A DNA stretch of 64,000 nt from Jackrogersella multiformis. Its lineage: Eukaryota; Ascomycota; Sordariomycetes; Xylariales; Hypoxylaceae. Numbering within the stretch: position 1 is the first letter of the stretch; each line of letters starts with the position of its first letter. Positions 1-11,610 of this stretch are shown piece by piece. The position numbers and the translations under genes are program-made. The stretch is from contig CADCXD010000004.1 of the NCBI GenBank assembly GCA_902806575.1, forward strand, positions 2,976,001 through 3,040,000, written 5' to 3'. Below the pieces are notes generated by a model, which had not been told where the DNA came from, made no database searches, and saw only the letters and a program-made list of their open reading frames with translations.

Positions 1-2196
1 TTCTCTTTCCTCGTATCTTTTCTCGTATCTTTCCTCGTATCTTTTCTCGTATCTTTCCTCATATCTTTCCTCATAGACAGGGGGAGACCGGCGCTTCCGT
101 CTATCATCATGGGCGAGAGCATCTAGCCTCTCTATTGCGGAAAGCTCCCGTTTCTCTTGAGGCTTTTCAGTATGGGGTGCTTCTAATGTTGGCCTCCGGC
201 TGAAAAGATCCTTCGTGCGTACCTGGGTGGTGATCTCCACCCACCCGACGCCTTCGATCAAGATATCGGCCGACAGAACACGATACGGTAGTCGTTCTAC
301 CTTCAATCCCACGGCGCTCTTTCTCGTCAGCGGGCCAGTACGCTGCTTCGTCACGTCCCACTTGATCTCGAAAGAGCCTGCTAGTTTTGTCTTCTTGCCA
401 GTTCCTGGTACCGCTATATTATCGACGTTGATCTGACCCAATTCGCTTTCGCTATCTTGATTTTGGATTGCTTCTGCTTTATCCGTCCTTGTAACATGTG
501 GATCAATTGGCGTGAACGCGTACGTCAGCATGACGGGTGCCGGTTCTCTCGGTGTGATGCGGATGAAACCACCGAGTAGCAGAGACCGGCCCGGCGTAAG
601 TGTCATTTGTTCCGGTACGGTTCGCTGGCGCATTACCAAAGACAGACGACTTTCCGGCTTGACATGCTGCTCAAGGCCAGTACGCTCTAAGCCAGGGAGG
701 TCGACTAATTCCCCTCGACCATTGCCAAATGGAACTCGGATTGGCGATGCCGTCGTCCCCGGTACGGCGGACACCAATGGCATCTCTGGATAATTCTTCT
801 CCTCGGGTGCAGGTGGTAGGAGGGAATATTCGTCGAATTCCTCTTCATCCATCTCTTCTATCACTCGGGCTTTGATATCGACATCGTCTTGTACCGGCTC
901 CGGTTGAGTATCTACTTTCTCCACCGGCGCTTCCTTTACCGGTGCTTCCTCCACCGGTGCTTCCTCCGCCGATGCTTCCTCTACCGGTGCTTCCTCTACC
1001 GGCACTTCCTTTGCCGATGCTTCCTCCACCGATGCTTCCCCCGCCGACGCTTCCTCTTTGTTTATTGTTTTGGAGTCCATGTCAACCGTGGATTGATGCT
1101 TTGATATAATTGATATACCTCTGTCCATCCTACCCTTTGGGAAGGCTGCTTCGAATAGCTGACTCTTGCCGACATTCACCTTACCAACCATCCAACTAGC
1201 TCCACCTCGTTTCCAGATGTCTTCCTTCAGTTCCTTAGTCCGCCAACTCTGTCGCGAACTCACAGCTAATATATTACCTAGGCGCACATTTCGCCCGCTG
1301 CGTCCCAGAGCGTCCCGGAGGACTTCCTGCAAATATGGGAATAGTTTTTCTACCTGAGTTTGCGTGGGCGCGAGCAGATCGCATCGAGTTATTACGAAAC
1401 TCATCGTGATCTTCCGATCCCTGTAGTATTTTTCTGGCCTAGCCCGGCGGTTCTGGGTTCGCAGAGGCACGGTTTCGAGTGAGTCAGAGAGTCGCGGCAC
1501 TAGGGACATGGGGAAATCGGCGGCGTCGATGATATGGTAGACGTGATTATACCTGTGGGGTGATTCCAGTATTGTGTCCCTGATGGAATCTATCGAAGGA
1601 TGATGTATTGACTCTCCGGTATGATGATGTTGTAACATGTGGCATCTCTCGCATAAGGGCACCTTCGGAGGTGGGCGTTGGCGCGCCTTCGGAATTATGT
1701 TCATTTTAAGCGCGTCCATATCAAGTTCTAAGTATCTCAGCTCCTTAGGCATCCAACGTGCAAGCGTTTCTGCATAAATATCATCCTCTTTTGGAGAGAT
1801 ATCCGGACTTTTGTATCGAAGGTATTCTATAACGGACTTGCGATCAAGATTGAAATACCCAGGTAGATCGGGAGAGGTTACTTGTGACAGAGCGCCGCAA
1901 CCTCGACATTGTTTCGGCAACCTTTGATTGAGAGGAGGTTCCGGAGTATCATTTTCAGGTGGTGGTATCCAACCCGGAGCATGTCTCTCAGAATCCTTAC
2001 GCGGATGGTGATAATTTTTTTCTGTCAATTGTGGACGTTTCGCTCGAGAGTAGAATGCGACGGCACCTAATCTTTGATGAGGGGATGCACGAGTAATATT
2101 GGGAGGATAAAGTAATAAAGGTAGTTCAACTCGTTTTGTATGTTCTGTGATATTGAGCGCGGTATTGAGCCATCTCGACGACAAGGCACGATGCAT
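1..2196 (-). CDS. GEP3: Circularly permuted mitochondrial GTPase, GEP3/YqeH family (partial, runs off left edge)
   Basis: A continuous frame of 732 codons runs from the ATG at 2196 to the window edge without a stop, so the C-terminus is missing. Two CxxC pairs (C97/C100 and C182/C185) form the zinc-binding part typical of YqeH-like proteins. GTPase motifs appear in permuted order: a G4-like ITRCD near residues 269-273, then the P-loop GKVNVGKS (338-345), then G3 DLPG (499-502). This order defines circularly permuted GTPases; yeast GEP3/MTG3 acts in mitochondrial small-subunit ribosome assembly. About 150 residues separate G1 and G3, and part of this is a run of acidic pentapeptides (about residues 380-427). 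The visible end is a Tyr/Glu/Arg repeat (YEERYEKR type). The first residues are basic and could be a mitochondrial presequence. The upstream ATG in the leader is out of frame. The gene is head-to-head with GET2. Family call is firm; the orthologue name is inference. Confidence 0.82.
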   Translation of the reverse strand, partial: MHRALSSRWLNTALNITEHTKRVELPLLLYPPNITRASPHQRLGAVAFYSRAKRPQLTEKNYHHPRKDSERHAPGWIPPPENDTPEPPLNQRLPKQCRGCGALSQVTSPDLPGYFNLDRKSVIEYLRYKSPDISPKEDDIYAETLARWMPKELRYLELDMDALKMNIIPKARQRPPPKVPLCERCHMLQHHHTGESIHHPSIDSIRDTILESPHRYNHVYHIIDAADFPMSLVPRLSDSLETVPLRTQNRRARPEKYYRDRKITMSFVITRCDLLAPTQTQVEKLFPYLQEVLRDALGRSGRNVRLGNILAVSSRQSWRTKELKEDIWKRGGASWMVGKVNVGKSQLFEAAFPKGRMDRGISIISKHQSTVDMDSKTINKEEASAGEASVEEASAKEVPVEEAPVEEASAEEAPVEEAPVKEAPVEKVDTQPEPVQDDVDIKARVIEEMDEEEFDEYSLLPPAPEEKNYPEMPLVSAVPGTTASPIRVPFGNGRGELVDLPGLERTGLEQHVKPESRLSLVMRQRTVPEQMTLTPGRSLLLGGFIRITPREPAPVMLTYAFTPIDPHVTRTDKAEAIQNQDSESELGQINVDNIAVPGTGKKTKLAGSFEIKWDVTKQRTGPLTRKSAVGLKVERLPYRVLSADILIEGVGWVEITTQVRTKDLFSRRPTLEAPHTEKPQEKRELSAIERLDALAHDDRRKRRSPPVYEERYEERYEKRYEERYEKRYEERE

Positions 2197-2606
2197 ATTA
2201 TCGCTTTGGCGCAAAGAGAATAACACAATCGCATCTACACGTAGGTAGGTGGTAGTAGGAGTAGGAGTATTAGAAACTTTTATTTTTTATTTTTTATTTT
2301 TTTTATCGCAACAGCTAGTGACGTTAGAGCTAAGACCCTGTACTACTTTCTGATAGTGGATATAGACCCCTACCATTGTACCCACTACTTCCGCTAATAC
2401 ATAATAGGTATGGTACCCATATTGTAAGGTTATCGATAGCCACATCAGCTGCTACGTCAATTACATACATAACCTTATGTACCCTACATTAGGTACCTAG
2501 GTACATTTCGATAAAGCTGTCCTTTCTTTGTACAACACATCCAACTCGTCCTCGCATCTTGATTGCTCAACACGCTTCTTACCAAGGTCTATATTTCGCC
2601 TCGACA
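2197..2606. promoter_or_regulatory. Shared promoter region between GEP3-like and GET2 genes
   Basis: This 410-bp spacer separates two start codons that face away from each other. It holds a T-rich tract near 2278-2304, which may act as a nucleosome-poor element, and one exact copy of the palindrome TACCTAGGTA at 2494-2503. No gene is seen. A shared promoter is inferred from the layout. Confidence 0.5.
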
Positions 2607-3732
2607 ATGACAGAAGGCCCTCAAGTTGCCGAAGATGCGGCTGCCGCACGAGCTGCGGAGCAAGCACGCCTTCGCAAGGAACGACGCGAGGCTAAGATCA
2701 AAAACGGAGGAGCCGCGCGACTGAGTAAGATCACGGGGCTAGGAGGAGGCGTACAACGAGGTGAGATGCTTGCTCTCCTGCTTGACAAGCTATACGACTG
2801 TTCTTCAGGGGTTCTAACCGGCATGTCTAGATCCTCAACCCCAGCCGTCGTCGGAAACTAGCACACCGCAAGCAACTACTACTGAATCAGCTCCCACTAC
2901 GACTCCCACTCCGGCCGCAGCCCATGCGGACCCGGAGGAGGTCGATATCTCCCAGCACTACTACGAGCCGCGCGCGACGTCCCGGCAGCAAACACCAAGC
3001 GATACCCCAAACGAAATATCCGAGGCCCAGCTACGACAGCTACTACTCGGCGGCGTCGGTGGTACGCCGCCACCTGGCCGAATCCCCTCCATAGACGGCC
3101 CCATGCCGCCGATGCCCGGCATGGAGGGCATGGAGGAGGACCCCATGATGAAGATGCTTTCGCAGATGATGGCGGGCGGCGGCATGCCAGGCGGCGGCGG
3201 CGCCAACCCGTTCGCCGGCACGCCGATGGAAGGGCTGCTCGGCGGCCTCGGCGGCCTCGGCGGCATGAACGGCAGCAGCGCCCCGGGCCCCAACCCCATG
3301 CAGCAGGCGCAGCAAGTCGCCACCAACCAAAGCGCCAACCTGTGGCGCATCCTGCACGCGGTGTTCGCGCTGGGCCTCGGGCTGTACGTGGCGCTGTCCA
3401 CGACCTTCACCGGCTCGCTCACCGAGCGCGAGCACTCGACCATCACCAGCACCGCCGCTAGCCAGGACGTCGACGGCATCGAGCGCACGCGCGCCTACTT
3501 CTTCTACGCGTTCACCTCCGCCGAGGCCCTGCTGCTGACCTCCCGCTTCTTCCTCGACAAGCGCCGCGAGCCCCCCAAGGGCTGGATGTGGACCGCCAGC
3601 GGCTTCCTGCCGGGCCAGGTCAAGGGCTACGCGCAGCACGCGCTGCGGTATGCGCAGATACTGAGTACGGTCCGGAGCGACGCCCTGGTCTGCGTGTTCG
3701 TGCTGGGGGTTTGTAGTTGGCTGAGAGCGTGA
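2607..3732 (+). CDS. GET2: GET complex subunit GET2 (tail-anchored protein insertion)
   Basis: Two exons, 2607-2760 and 2831-3732, flank a 70-nt intron (GTGAGA...TTCTAAC...CTAG) and give 351 residues. The N-terminus has a basic cluster (RKERREAKIK, about residues 23-32), which in GET2 proteins recruits the Get3 ATPase carrying a tail-anchored client. A long Pro/Thr/Gly/Met-rich linker follows. The last 130 residues hold about three hydrophobic segments (near 220-245, 275-292 and 333-350) that would sit in the ER membrane. The length and the plan of cytosolic basic head plus C-terminal membrane domain match fungal GET2 and animal CAML. Codons after about 3085 end in G or C far more than those before, so the gene changes base composition partway. 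The intron removes a frame break, which supports the splice model. Confidence 0.82.
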
Positions 3733-4813
3733 GGGGCGAGCGATGAGGACGAGGTTATGCGGTTATGGGTTTGGTTCGATGGGGAGGGTGGAGATGTGGT
3801 AATGATATGCTATGCTGTATTACTTACCGAATTGAAGATATGACATGATAGCATCTGCACTGGTTCTACGCTGTTTTGCGTCACGTCTGGATACGATACG
3901 GCTACATTCACACTACAGCACATATTTACCTGGTTTCCGACGAACACTTAGGTTTATATGCCTTCGTAGGAGCTGTACTGATAAGTATCTACAGATACCT
4001 ATTCGGGCATCGGGGGGGCTTATGATGATCATGACTAGGTCTCGTGACTAGCTACTTAATATGTGCAAATTTTACACTGCCATACTAGACGTAACGAGAA
4101 GTAACGTAGCTTTCGTCTGACCTCTCTATATATCTCTCCATCGTTGCATAAAGTCCCGTTAACTAGTGTAAGTATACTTAAAAAGCTACCTACAATCTCG
4201 TGGTACCACTGGGTTTGTGACAGGTCAAAAATAGATTTACTAAGACGTGTGTCCTAAGAGAGGTAGGTCACAGTGTTACTAACCCGCAGCCGCGCATCAC
4301 GGGGCCTCCAGCTATCAATGGTTGGCTGGATTTCACTGGTTTCCAAATAAGGTCGACCTTCGGTATCTAAAAGTTGTCGATATGGATGTGATGGATCTAC
4401 GAGGTCGTTGAGAAGGATCGGATAGCGGACTTAAGCTTATGACATAGGTATCTATGACTTAATATAGAAGCTCCAACCCCACCGAGCCGATCAGGTTAGA
4501 AAAGGGAAGGTGAGTTTTCAATCAGACTGACAGCGGTTGAGCTAGATAGGTATTACACTATTCTGGTAATAGATGTATCTGAATGCCAACATGCCAAAGT
4601 CTGTCCATCCTTTTTTGGACTAGACGTACAAATTGCCCCCTTTCCAAGTAACCGTGTATTCCACTTGATGTTCTTGTACCACCCGATGCAAAGTCCGTTC
4701 CAATAGGAAAAAACTATGAAAAACATCCCCAAGCTAGAGAGCAATTATAATGATAACAAATAGTTAAGTGATATATATCCAGAATAAAACCTCGACGGAT
4801 ATGAAATCAACCA
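3733..4813. other. Gene-free spacer between convergent GET2 and TMEM135-like genes
   Basis: About 1.1 kb lies between two convergent genes and should contain both 3' ends. It is AT-rich with scattered stops in all frames. I see no tRNA motif, conserved open frame or repeat of note. Confidence 0.6.
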
Positions 4814-6561
4814 TTATGGCTCCAAAACAGATCCCAATATCCTGCCCAACACGCCGCGGAGTCTTTTCGGGTTCTCGCGCACGCACGTGAATACCACGGC
4901 CGTGCTGAAGGCGAAGACGAGCGTCTCCCTCCACTGCTTCTCGAGAGGATACTGTCTAGGCAAGAGCGTTGCCATGGCTCTGGGCGCAACGAAGAGCGCC
5001 AATTCCTTCCTCCGGGCAGCTTTCTCGAGGAGAACGCTCCATCCGCACAGAAAGCAGCCGGACCCGACGCAGATGCCGTTGTCGATAGTCTGCCTAGACC
5101 GTGTATCTTTCCCGATGACATGAGGGCCGATCCGCGTTCGCGCTAGGCATACGCCATAGTAGAAAAGGACAATGAAGGCGGCTAAAAACGACGAAGACCG
5201 AGCCGCTGATATAAACGCAGTTCGGAAACCTTTCAAATTCTTCTTCCGAGCGACGAGGTTCAGGGGTAGGTAGGTAGCCATAGACCACTTAAAAGACTGA
5301 TAGAAACGGGATAAGGCGTGATACTCGCAAGAGGACCCGCAGCCCATATGTACGACTTCACAAGGAAAGGGGATGGCCTTGACGGGGTCGCCCCACTCCG
5401 GAGGCCATTTATAATCCGCGCACATGGATTGAAGAAGCGATGCCTGCCCGGTGTCTTTACCGTAGAGGAGTTCGCCGCTCCGGCAACGCCGCAGCGCTTC
5501 GATGAGTCGCGAGTCCACGGCTGCTGCCGAGCTGATCCATTTCGTGTACGCCCTGGGCAACTTTGAAGGGCAGTAGAACCACGCCCACATGATTAATGCG
5601 GAAGAAGTTGCAAATATGGTAGAATCAGTCAACTTAGATATCGACGACCCAATCTAAAAATAGTTAGTAAGAATTTCTACGCCTACATCCCAACTATCTG
5701 TCCATACCCGAGTCCACTGGTCGGTGGCACCGGCGCCCCTGCGTTCACTCGCCCGAGACCACAATTCCCCAACTACCACATCGAGAGCCCTGGTCGCGGC
5801 GAACAGCGTCAGGTCTAAGGTTCGCCCAGCATACTGAATGGTTTCTTGCTTGGCAGTTTTCGACAGCTTCGGGTCGCCGGTGATGGCATCTAAGAAGCTA
5901 TCGCTCTTCTTCGATTGTAATAATCGGAGACTTAGCCAAGCCGCGATGAATGTCGACAGCCATCTTGAAAGCCTAGTTAGATCAAGGTTAGCCGAGCGTT
6001 TTAAGTAATGATAGGTCAACATATGTGCCACGGTAGTATACTGATGCCAAGCTTTCCCAATGAAACATCTACAGTTGTCAACGAACTTAAGAACTTGCCT
6101 TTTTTGGGTCAGTGTTGCAAGCTGGCTCGTCGATAAAAGACGGTTAAAGGCCCTACTAAGCAAAACCTTTGGCGAATAAGTTAGCTTCAGCTCTAAGGTA
6201 TTGCAGCATGGCCTAAACTCCTCCACAAGAGTAACTATGAGCCAATTACAGGTAGTCTTACCTCTAGCAACGTAGTTCCGCCTACGAGCGCGGCACAGAA
6301 GGCTGGGAAGCTTTGAAGTCCTAGTCCCCCACGTAAAATACGTTGCAAGGATGCGATGAAGGACTCGTGGGGCCGGGTAACAATCGCAGCACCCTTGCGT
6401 TTCCTCCTTCTAGTTACATGTTGTAGAACCAACGTAAGGACCCTTGGTGCAACGGCAGAGACGTAGCCTAATACATAGGCCCGAATGAGTGGTCTTAGTA
6501 AGGGTGGTATGGGCTCTTCTAGTTTCCGTCGTCCACTTGGTGAAAGTAAGGAAGATATCAT
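4814..6561 (-). CDS. TMEM135-like multi-pass membrane protein
   Basis: The spliced model has exon 1 at 6561-6262, exon 2 starting near 6190-6220 and ending at 6042, exon 3 at 5972-5708 and exon 4 at 5653-4814, about 517 residues. The last intron (5707-5654) is clear: GTATGG, a TACTAAC branch site and TTTTAG. The 69-nt intron 6041-5973 has good signals (GTATAC...GCTAACC...CTAG), but it is a multiple of three without stops and could be retained. The acceptor of intron 1 is unresolved. The protein resembles TMEM135 proteins of animals and fungi: an Arg-rich N-terminal part, an LSRWLSTFIAAW helix, a WFYCPSKLPRAY-type segment, a Cys-containing CEVVHMGCGSSC stretch, and late helices with IDNGICVGSGC. 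TMEM135 proteins are linked to peroxisomes, mitochondria and lipid balance. The start is the first ATG; an earlier GTG in frame is not used. Confidence 0.7.
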
Positions 6562-8881
6562 CGTTACCACGCAACGGCTATCGCGTTACATACGCGACAC
6601 CGCGACACAAAACCGAGACCTTGATGTTAGGCTACCTAGTAGGTAATAGTATGCTGATAGAAGACCTCTATATAAAAAGGGTAAATAGATTATGATGAAT
6701 CTAAATATTATGCCTTTCTAGAATGTAGAAGTGTCCGGCGGACTCCGAAGAATAGGTTGTTTCGAAAAAAAAAAAAAAATATTGGATTTGGTTGTTTTTT
6801 CTTTTGCCATGAATATTGGGAAAAGGGGGCTGAACGACCGGGTACGTACTATGAAGGATTTAGGATACGGTGTCCGTGCTGATTTAGGTTTGAGTGGCTT
6901 CGGCGGAAACGCCTTGTCAAGATAATGGCATCCAGATTGTCACGGTAAGTGCCGGAGAGTCGGGTCTGATGAAGAAATCCGGAAGGAGGTTGCAATCGGA
7001 GATTAGGCGCGCCGAAAAAAAGACATGGTGATGCTTGAAAGCCGGCGATGAGGTAATGACGTTGCGGGTGTATAATAGATCAATGTAATAAGACCACACA
7101 ATGCTACGCCATGCCGTACGCCAAGTGGAAGTTAGGATACTAGTCCTCTTTGGCGATTCAGCCGAGGTGAAGAATAAAGCGATGCTGCCTGAAGAAACAA
7201 GACTAGCTGGTCTACTTGTTCGAGAATGTAAGCAATTTTTTGGCAGTGCCACTCGCCTCCCAAATTGTAAACTGGACTCGAGTGTATAGATACCTAGATA
7301 CCTAGATACCTAATAGATTCTACACAACCGTAAGACGAATCCAAGAAGAATCCATAGGAATCAACATACAATAAAATGCCTGAAGAATCATCAGTCAGTA
7401 TCCAAATCGGTGACCGAATATGTGGTCCTGGCAAACCCCAGACTTCTGTAGCTAGCATCCAGGGTCCAACCCTTTATTTCGGCCGAATTCTCTCCTTGCA
7501 TACTAGAACGGGTTCTCCTGAGGGGAGCTAGACTACCCCCAGAACTAGATAATTCTAGCTGCGATCTAGTGTCATGGCGGAGAAGGAAATGGTTAAAGCT
7601 ACTATAACCATGACATGGTACTGGATACCATCCAAGTGCATCTAAGTTGGGTGAATAGAACATACATCTGTTGTCGTCTTGGGCTGCCCATGAACTAGGT
7701 ATAGCGCAGTAACGCACGTAATCGACTAGGCACACCCGAAGACAAAACCCCGGTTTTCGCTCAAGAGGAGCGCCGGTAGTATTAGTTACCTACTACGTAG
7801 GTTGACTGCCTAAGGCCTAGGCAGTAGGTATGTATCCAACGACTTGAATTCGACCGAGTGGTAATGAATCGGGGTGATAAGCCGACTATAGTGAAATTTG
7901 TATTGCCCGTTTTGGGATGAATAGCTCGAGCTGACTCAATGACGTTAAGACTAGCTCTTGCTTGGGACCATAGTATTTCGACAAGATCGAGATAGGGCAT
8001 AATAATATGAAGTGATATGTTTGATGAATAATACTAGGTATGTAGTAGACTGGAGGTAATAATAGCTGGTGTACCCTAGGTAGGTGGTGTATTGTGCAGG
8101 GAAGAGAAATTGACATGTGATTGACCTCGGGGGTTTTCCCCTGCCAAGCTCAGAATTTCAATGACAGAAGCTGAGAAGTTCAGAGATGTTTTATGCAATG
8201 CAGCCACTTGAGTCAAGTAATGAGGACTTCTAAGCCGTATTAGGCAATGCCGGTAGCCAAGAGCAACGGTATTTAAAGCATATTATCGCTATACATGGTA
8301 CTTAAATACCTTGTATCCAGTTATCTCCGCTTTCATACTATGCTCTCATACCCACTCCATTCTTTTCCCTTAACTATCCGCTAACGTAGTACGATACATA
8401 CCGTGGGCCTAGGCAACTTAAGAACCTGGAGAGATGCCTATTATCCCACATATGTCCCTACCTAAGTAGATAACTAAGAACTGCTTTAACGAATTATCAT
8501 TTAACAATAATACCAAGCTTATATAATTTATAAATGAGTATGGACTACACACAACATGTTACTTGGGCACTATTAAAATACAACAAAATACCTAACCTTG
8601 TGGTGACATAAACTGTAAGTGGGCCCGTTAAAGAGAGACCATCGATAGGTTCATAGGTTCATAGGCTCATAGCTTCAAATTCTGTCTACCCCTCATTTCA
8701 TTTCACTACCGGTACTAAACGTTGTATTACCCTGTCGCTTTACTAGTTAATGTACTTAAAGGATGAGTTGATTACCCTATTAGATTAGCGTATGCGATAC
8801 CTCCCGGGTACCTCAAAAATACTTTTAAGTAGGTATTTAAGAGAAAGAGCATTGAAAAAATACATAGAGCAGGTGGCTTGT

Positions 8882-8916
<35 letters not shown>

Positions 8917-10133
8917 TGGCAGGTGACTACTAAGCGAGTATTGCGGAGTAAAGGAAGGAAGCAGGGAAGGTACCTATTGTCCATGTGTTATGTTATGTAC
9001 CTAGTAACTACCTAGGTAGGTATTTGTGTGTGTGGTTTATTTGAGTCGGTTTTTCTCCAGCAAATAGTCTTAGACTCCGAATAGTTCCTGCTCGTCATTC
9101 TCTCCTCTTTCGTCCAATTACCTCTTCGGTGTTACACTACCTTGAGTGAGCCTATGTAGAGCAGGTGCTCTTGTCCTTTTTTAGTGCTGTCATTCTTGCA
9201 GGTTTCTTAAATTCTTTTTTAAATTCTTTTAACCATTTCCTCGAATTGCAACATGCACTGCACGCAACCACGCCAAAAGGTGACCCGTTGACCTACTAGA
9301 CTGGCCACCCTCTCTCTCTCCACATATACCAATACCTTACAATACCTTAAACCTGATCTTACCTTACCTTGCCTTACCTACCTAGCTGCCTAGGTACCTC
9401 CAACCGACCAACCAAACCTGTCTTAGTATCATCTAGACCCCAACCTGAGAATTCACCTAACCTTACCTACTACTTCATAATATTATCTATCATCTCTACT
9501 ATACCTACGGCTATCCATGGATCACTAATAATCCTTTCCCGTAAAGCTTAATAGACTTCGGGCTATAGATTTCTTCCCTTTAGTCTTAATCGATGTCGAC
9601 GCTATCCTCAGCCCCTTATAACCAGGGGCCGTCATAATCCTTTCCTTCCTGCCCGACGATTTGCAGAAATTCAGTGACAGACAACTCCGCTACTATTCCT
9701 CATTTGACCATTGATCCGGATTGCAACCGAACAGCCTTGTCGCGAGTCTGGGCCACACTTTGTTATAACGACGATCACTTCTATTTACAAGAATCAAATA
9801 AACCAACCGGCCCTCCCCGCTGCGGAGGCCTATGGACAATTTTTGACCATATTGTCCTGCAGTCCCCATGTCACGCATGCCTAGCAGGCCCCGACCTTGA
9901 CCTTTCCTCCTCGCTTGCCCCGTAAATCTCGACACGACTATTGCAAATCCATTGCTGCCAGTACCTACTACTAGAATATAGAACGAGACTCGTCTTAAAC
10001 TTCCCGCTCTCCGCCCCCCGCCGCCGGACCTTGAACTGAACACCGAACCTGTTTGCATAGAGGTACTCTTCGGTTCGCGATCGAACGAGTCACAGAAGCA
10101 CTCATGAGCGCCGTGTGCATACAACGTCCCAAA
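6562..10133. other. Gene-poor 3.5-kb region with short repeats
   Basis: No convincing gene is seen. It holds an A15 run at 6765-6779, a tandem ATACCTAG octamer (7290-7313, three units, the last one imperfect), a CTG triplet array (8886-8918) and one exact TACCTAGGTA palindrome (9009-9018). The part from about 9600 is probably the promoter and leader of the bHLH gene. Open frames here (for example 7101-7289 and 9693-10196) lack family resemblance. Confidence 0.6.
8886..8918. repeat. CTG/CAG triplet microsatellite
   Basis: Nine perfect CTG units (8886-8912) are followed by TTG and CTG. Read on the minus strand it would encode polyglutamine in a 70-codon frame, but nothing else supports a gene there. 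The array lies in a gene-free region and probably varies in length between strains. Confidence 0.85.
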
Positions 10134-11610
10134 ATGGGTTCTTCTCAAGCGCCTGACGGCAATGCGCCGTTTGGCTGTATGTCTATTGTTGTTCATAAGG
10201 AACTCGCATCAGTACCGTTTAGACCTTGGGGACTAACCATTTTCCATAGATCACATATCTGATCAAGACTTCTTATTCCTCAGAGCTCCCACGCCTCCTC
10301 CGGGAGATCCTTTACTCACCCAAGACGATAATAGAGCGCTAAGTCTTTTCTTCGAAGACATGACGACCAACCATTACCCCAGTGTCTCCTACGGCGAAGG
10401 GCTCAATTTCAGCGAACAATGGATAAGTCAACTTCCGCCAGCCTTTTTGGGCCATACCACATCCTTTGGGCAGCAGCCTCAGCAGCCGTCCGCTTCCCTG
10501 ATGAACGGAATGCCTTCTAGCAACTATCAGGATGTATTTACTTTTGGTCAAAATATGATGCCGCCACCATCATCGCAGCCGTCATTACAACTTCAACATA
10601 CGCAACAACCACATCAGCAGCAGCACCATCACAGTACCCCGACACCCCACACGCCGATCGACCAGAACACTCATGTCGACGTAGCCGCAGTCCTAACATC
10701 TCTTCACCATGGCCACCAGAATGGACATCAATCTGTTGTCAATGGCATGAATCGCGCACCTGTCGTGCCCTCCCAGCACATCGGTTCTCCTATCGATCAA
10801 ATGAGACAACCACCTAGAAATCACATGAACCCCGAGCGAAACAGCCCTATTCGTCATAGGCATGCTTCGTTAACCGAACCTGATGCGCTTTTCACCGATA
10901 TGGTTTTTGGAAACTCTCATGGCATTACGAGCCAACGACAAAGCGAAGCGCCTGAGTTGCAATGGGGTTCTGACTCGAACTTTGTTAGATCACAAGGTTA
11001 TGTTCCACCTGACCATGAAGCAAGCGAGCTCCTTGAACAGAAGCGATTAGGGGTCCTAAGGCTTTTCGCCATTAACGACAGTGCTGCGACGACTCGACCG
11101 CCCTCTCCTTGTACTAACGGAGAAAGTTCATCTATTCCTCGACCCGATAACAATATGAATGGTCATGTTAAGGAAGAATGTGACGGCGAGGCCCCACCCG
11201 CTAAGCGCCGTAAAAGTAAAAGCAAGGGAAAGTCAGAAACCGAGGAGGATAGGGACGATTTAATATCAATACCGCCGAGAGCTGTGGCTAGAAAGCGTAA
11301 ATCGAAACCAGACCTAAAAGGAATCCCAGATACCTCTTCGGTAACTCCAGATGCGCCTGGAAAGCGGAGGAAGTCTACCTTGAACGCAGGGAAAACGGCG
11401 CGAGAAAATCTGACAGATGCCCAGAAGAGAGAAAACCATATTAAGAGTGAACAAAAGAGAAGAGGGGCGATTAAAGAAGGGTTCGATGACCTTGGCGAGA
11501 TGGTTCCAAATCTTAAGGGAGGCGGTTACAGCAAGAGCACCATGCTGTCAATAGCAGGGGAATGGCTCGAAGCTTTATTAAAGGGCAACGAAGAGCTGGA
11601 GCGGTTATGA
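10134..11610 (+). CDS. bHLH transcription factor
   Basis: Exons 10134-10176 and 10250-11610 (intron GTATGT...ACTAACC...ATAG, 73 nt) give about 467 residues. The N-terminal part contains a PTPPPGDPLL segment and Gln/His-rich low-complexity sequence. Two Lys/Arg-rich patches (KRRKSKSKGKS and KRRKST) look like nuclear localisation signals. A C-terminal basic helix-loop-helix domain covers about residues 400-462: the basic part reads ENHIKSEQKRR, and the loop contains NLKGGGYSKST. The H-x3-E-x2-RR pattern is that of E-box binders. The protein ends just after helix 2, so there is no leucine zipper. An in-frame ATG at 10104 would add ten residues; 10134 was chosen because the spliced N-terminus then looks like related fungal proteins. 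The target genes are unknown. Confidence 0.82.

Noticed and set aside
889..1104. Plus-strand Cys/Phe/Arg repeat frame that looks like a Cys-rich secreted protein
   Set aside because: It is the reverse frame of the pentapeptide array in the GEP3-like gene.
8772..8984. Possible polyglutamine protein on the minus strand
   Set aside because: Only 70 codons, and the Gln run is just the CTG array; no other coding signs.
9693..10196. A 167-codon minus-strand frame upstream of the bHLH gene
   Set aside because: Overlaps the bHLH leader, first exon and intron; no similarity or codon bias seen.
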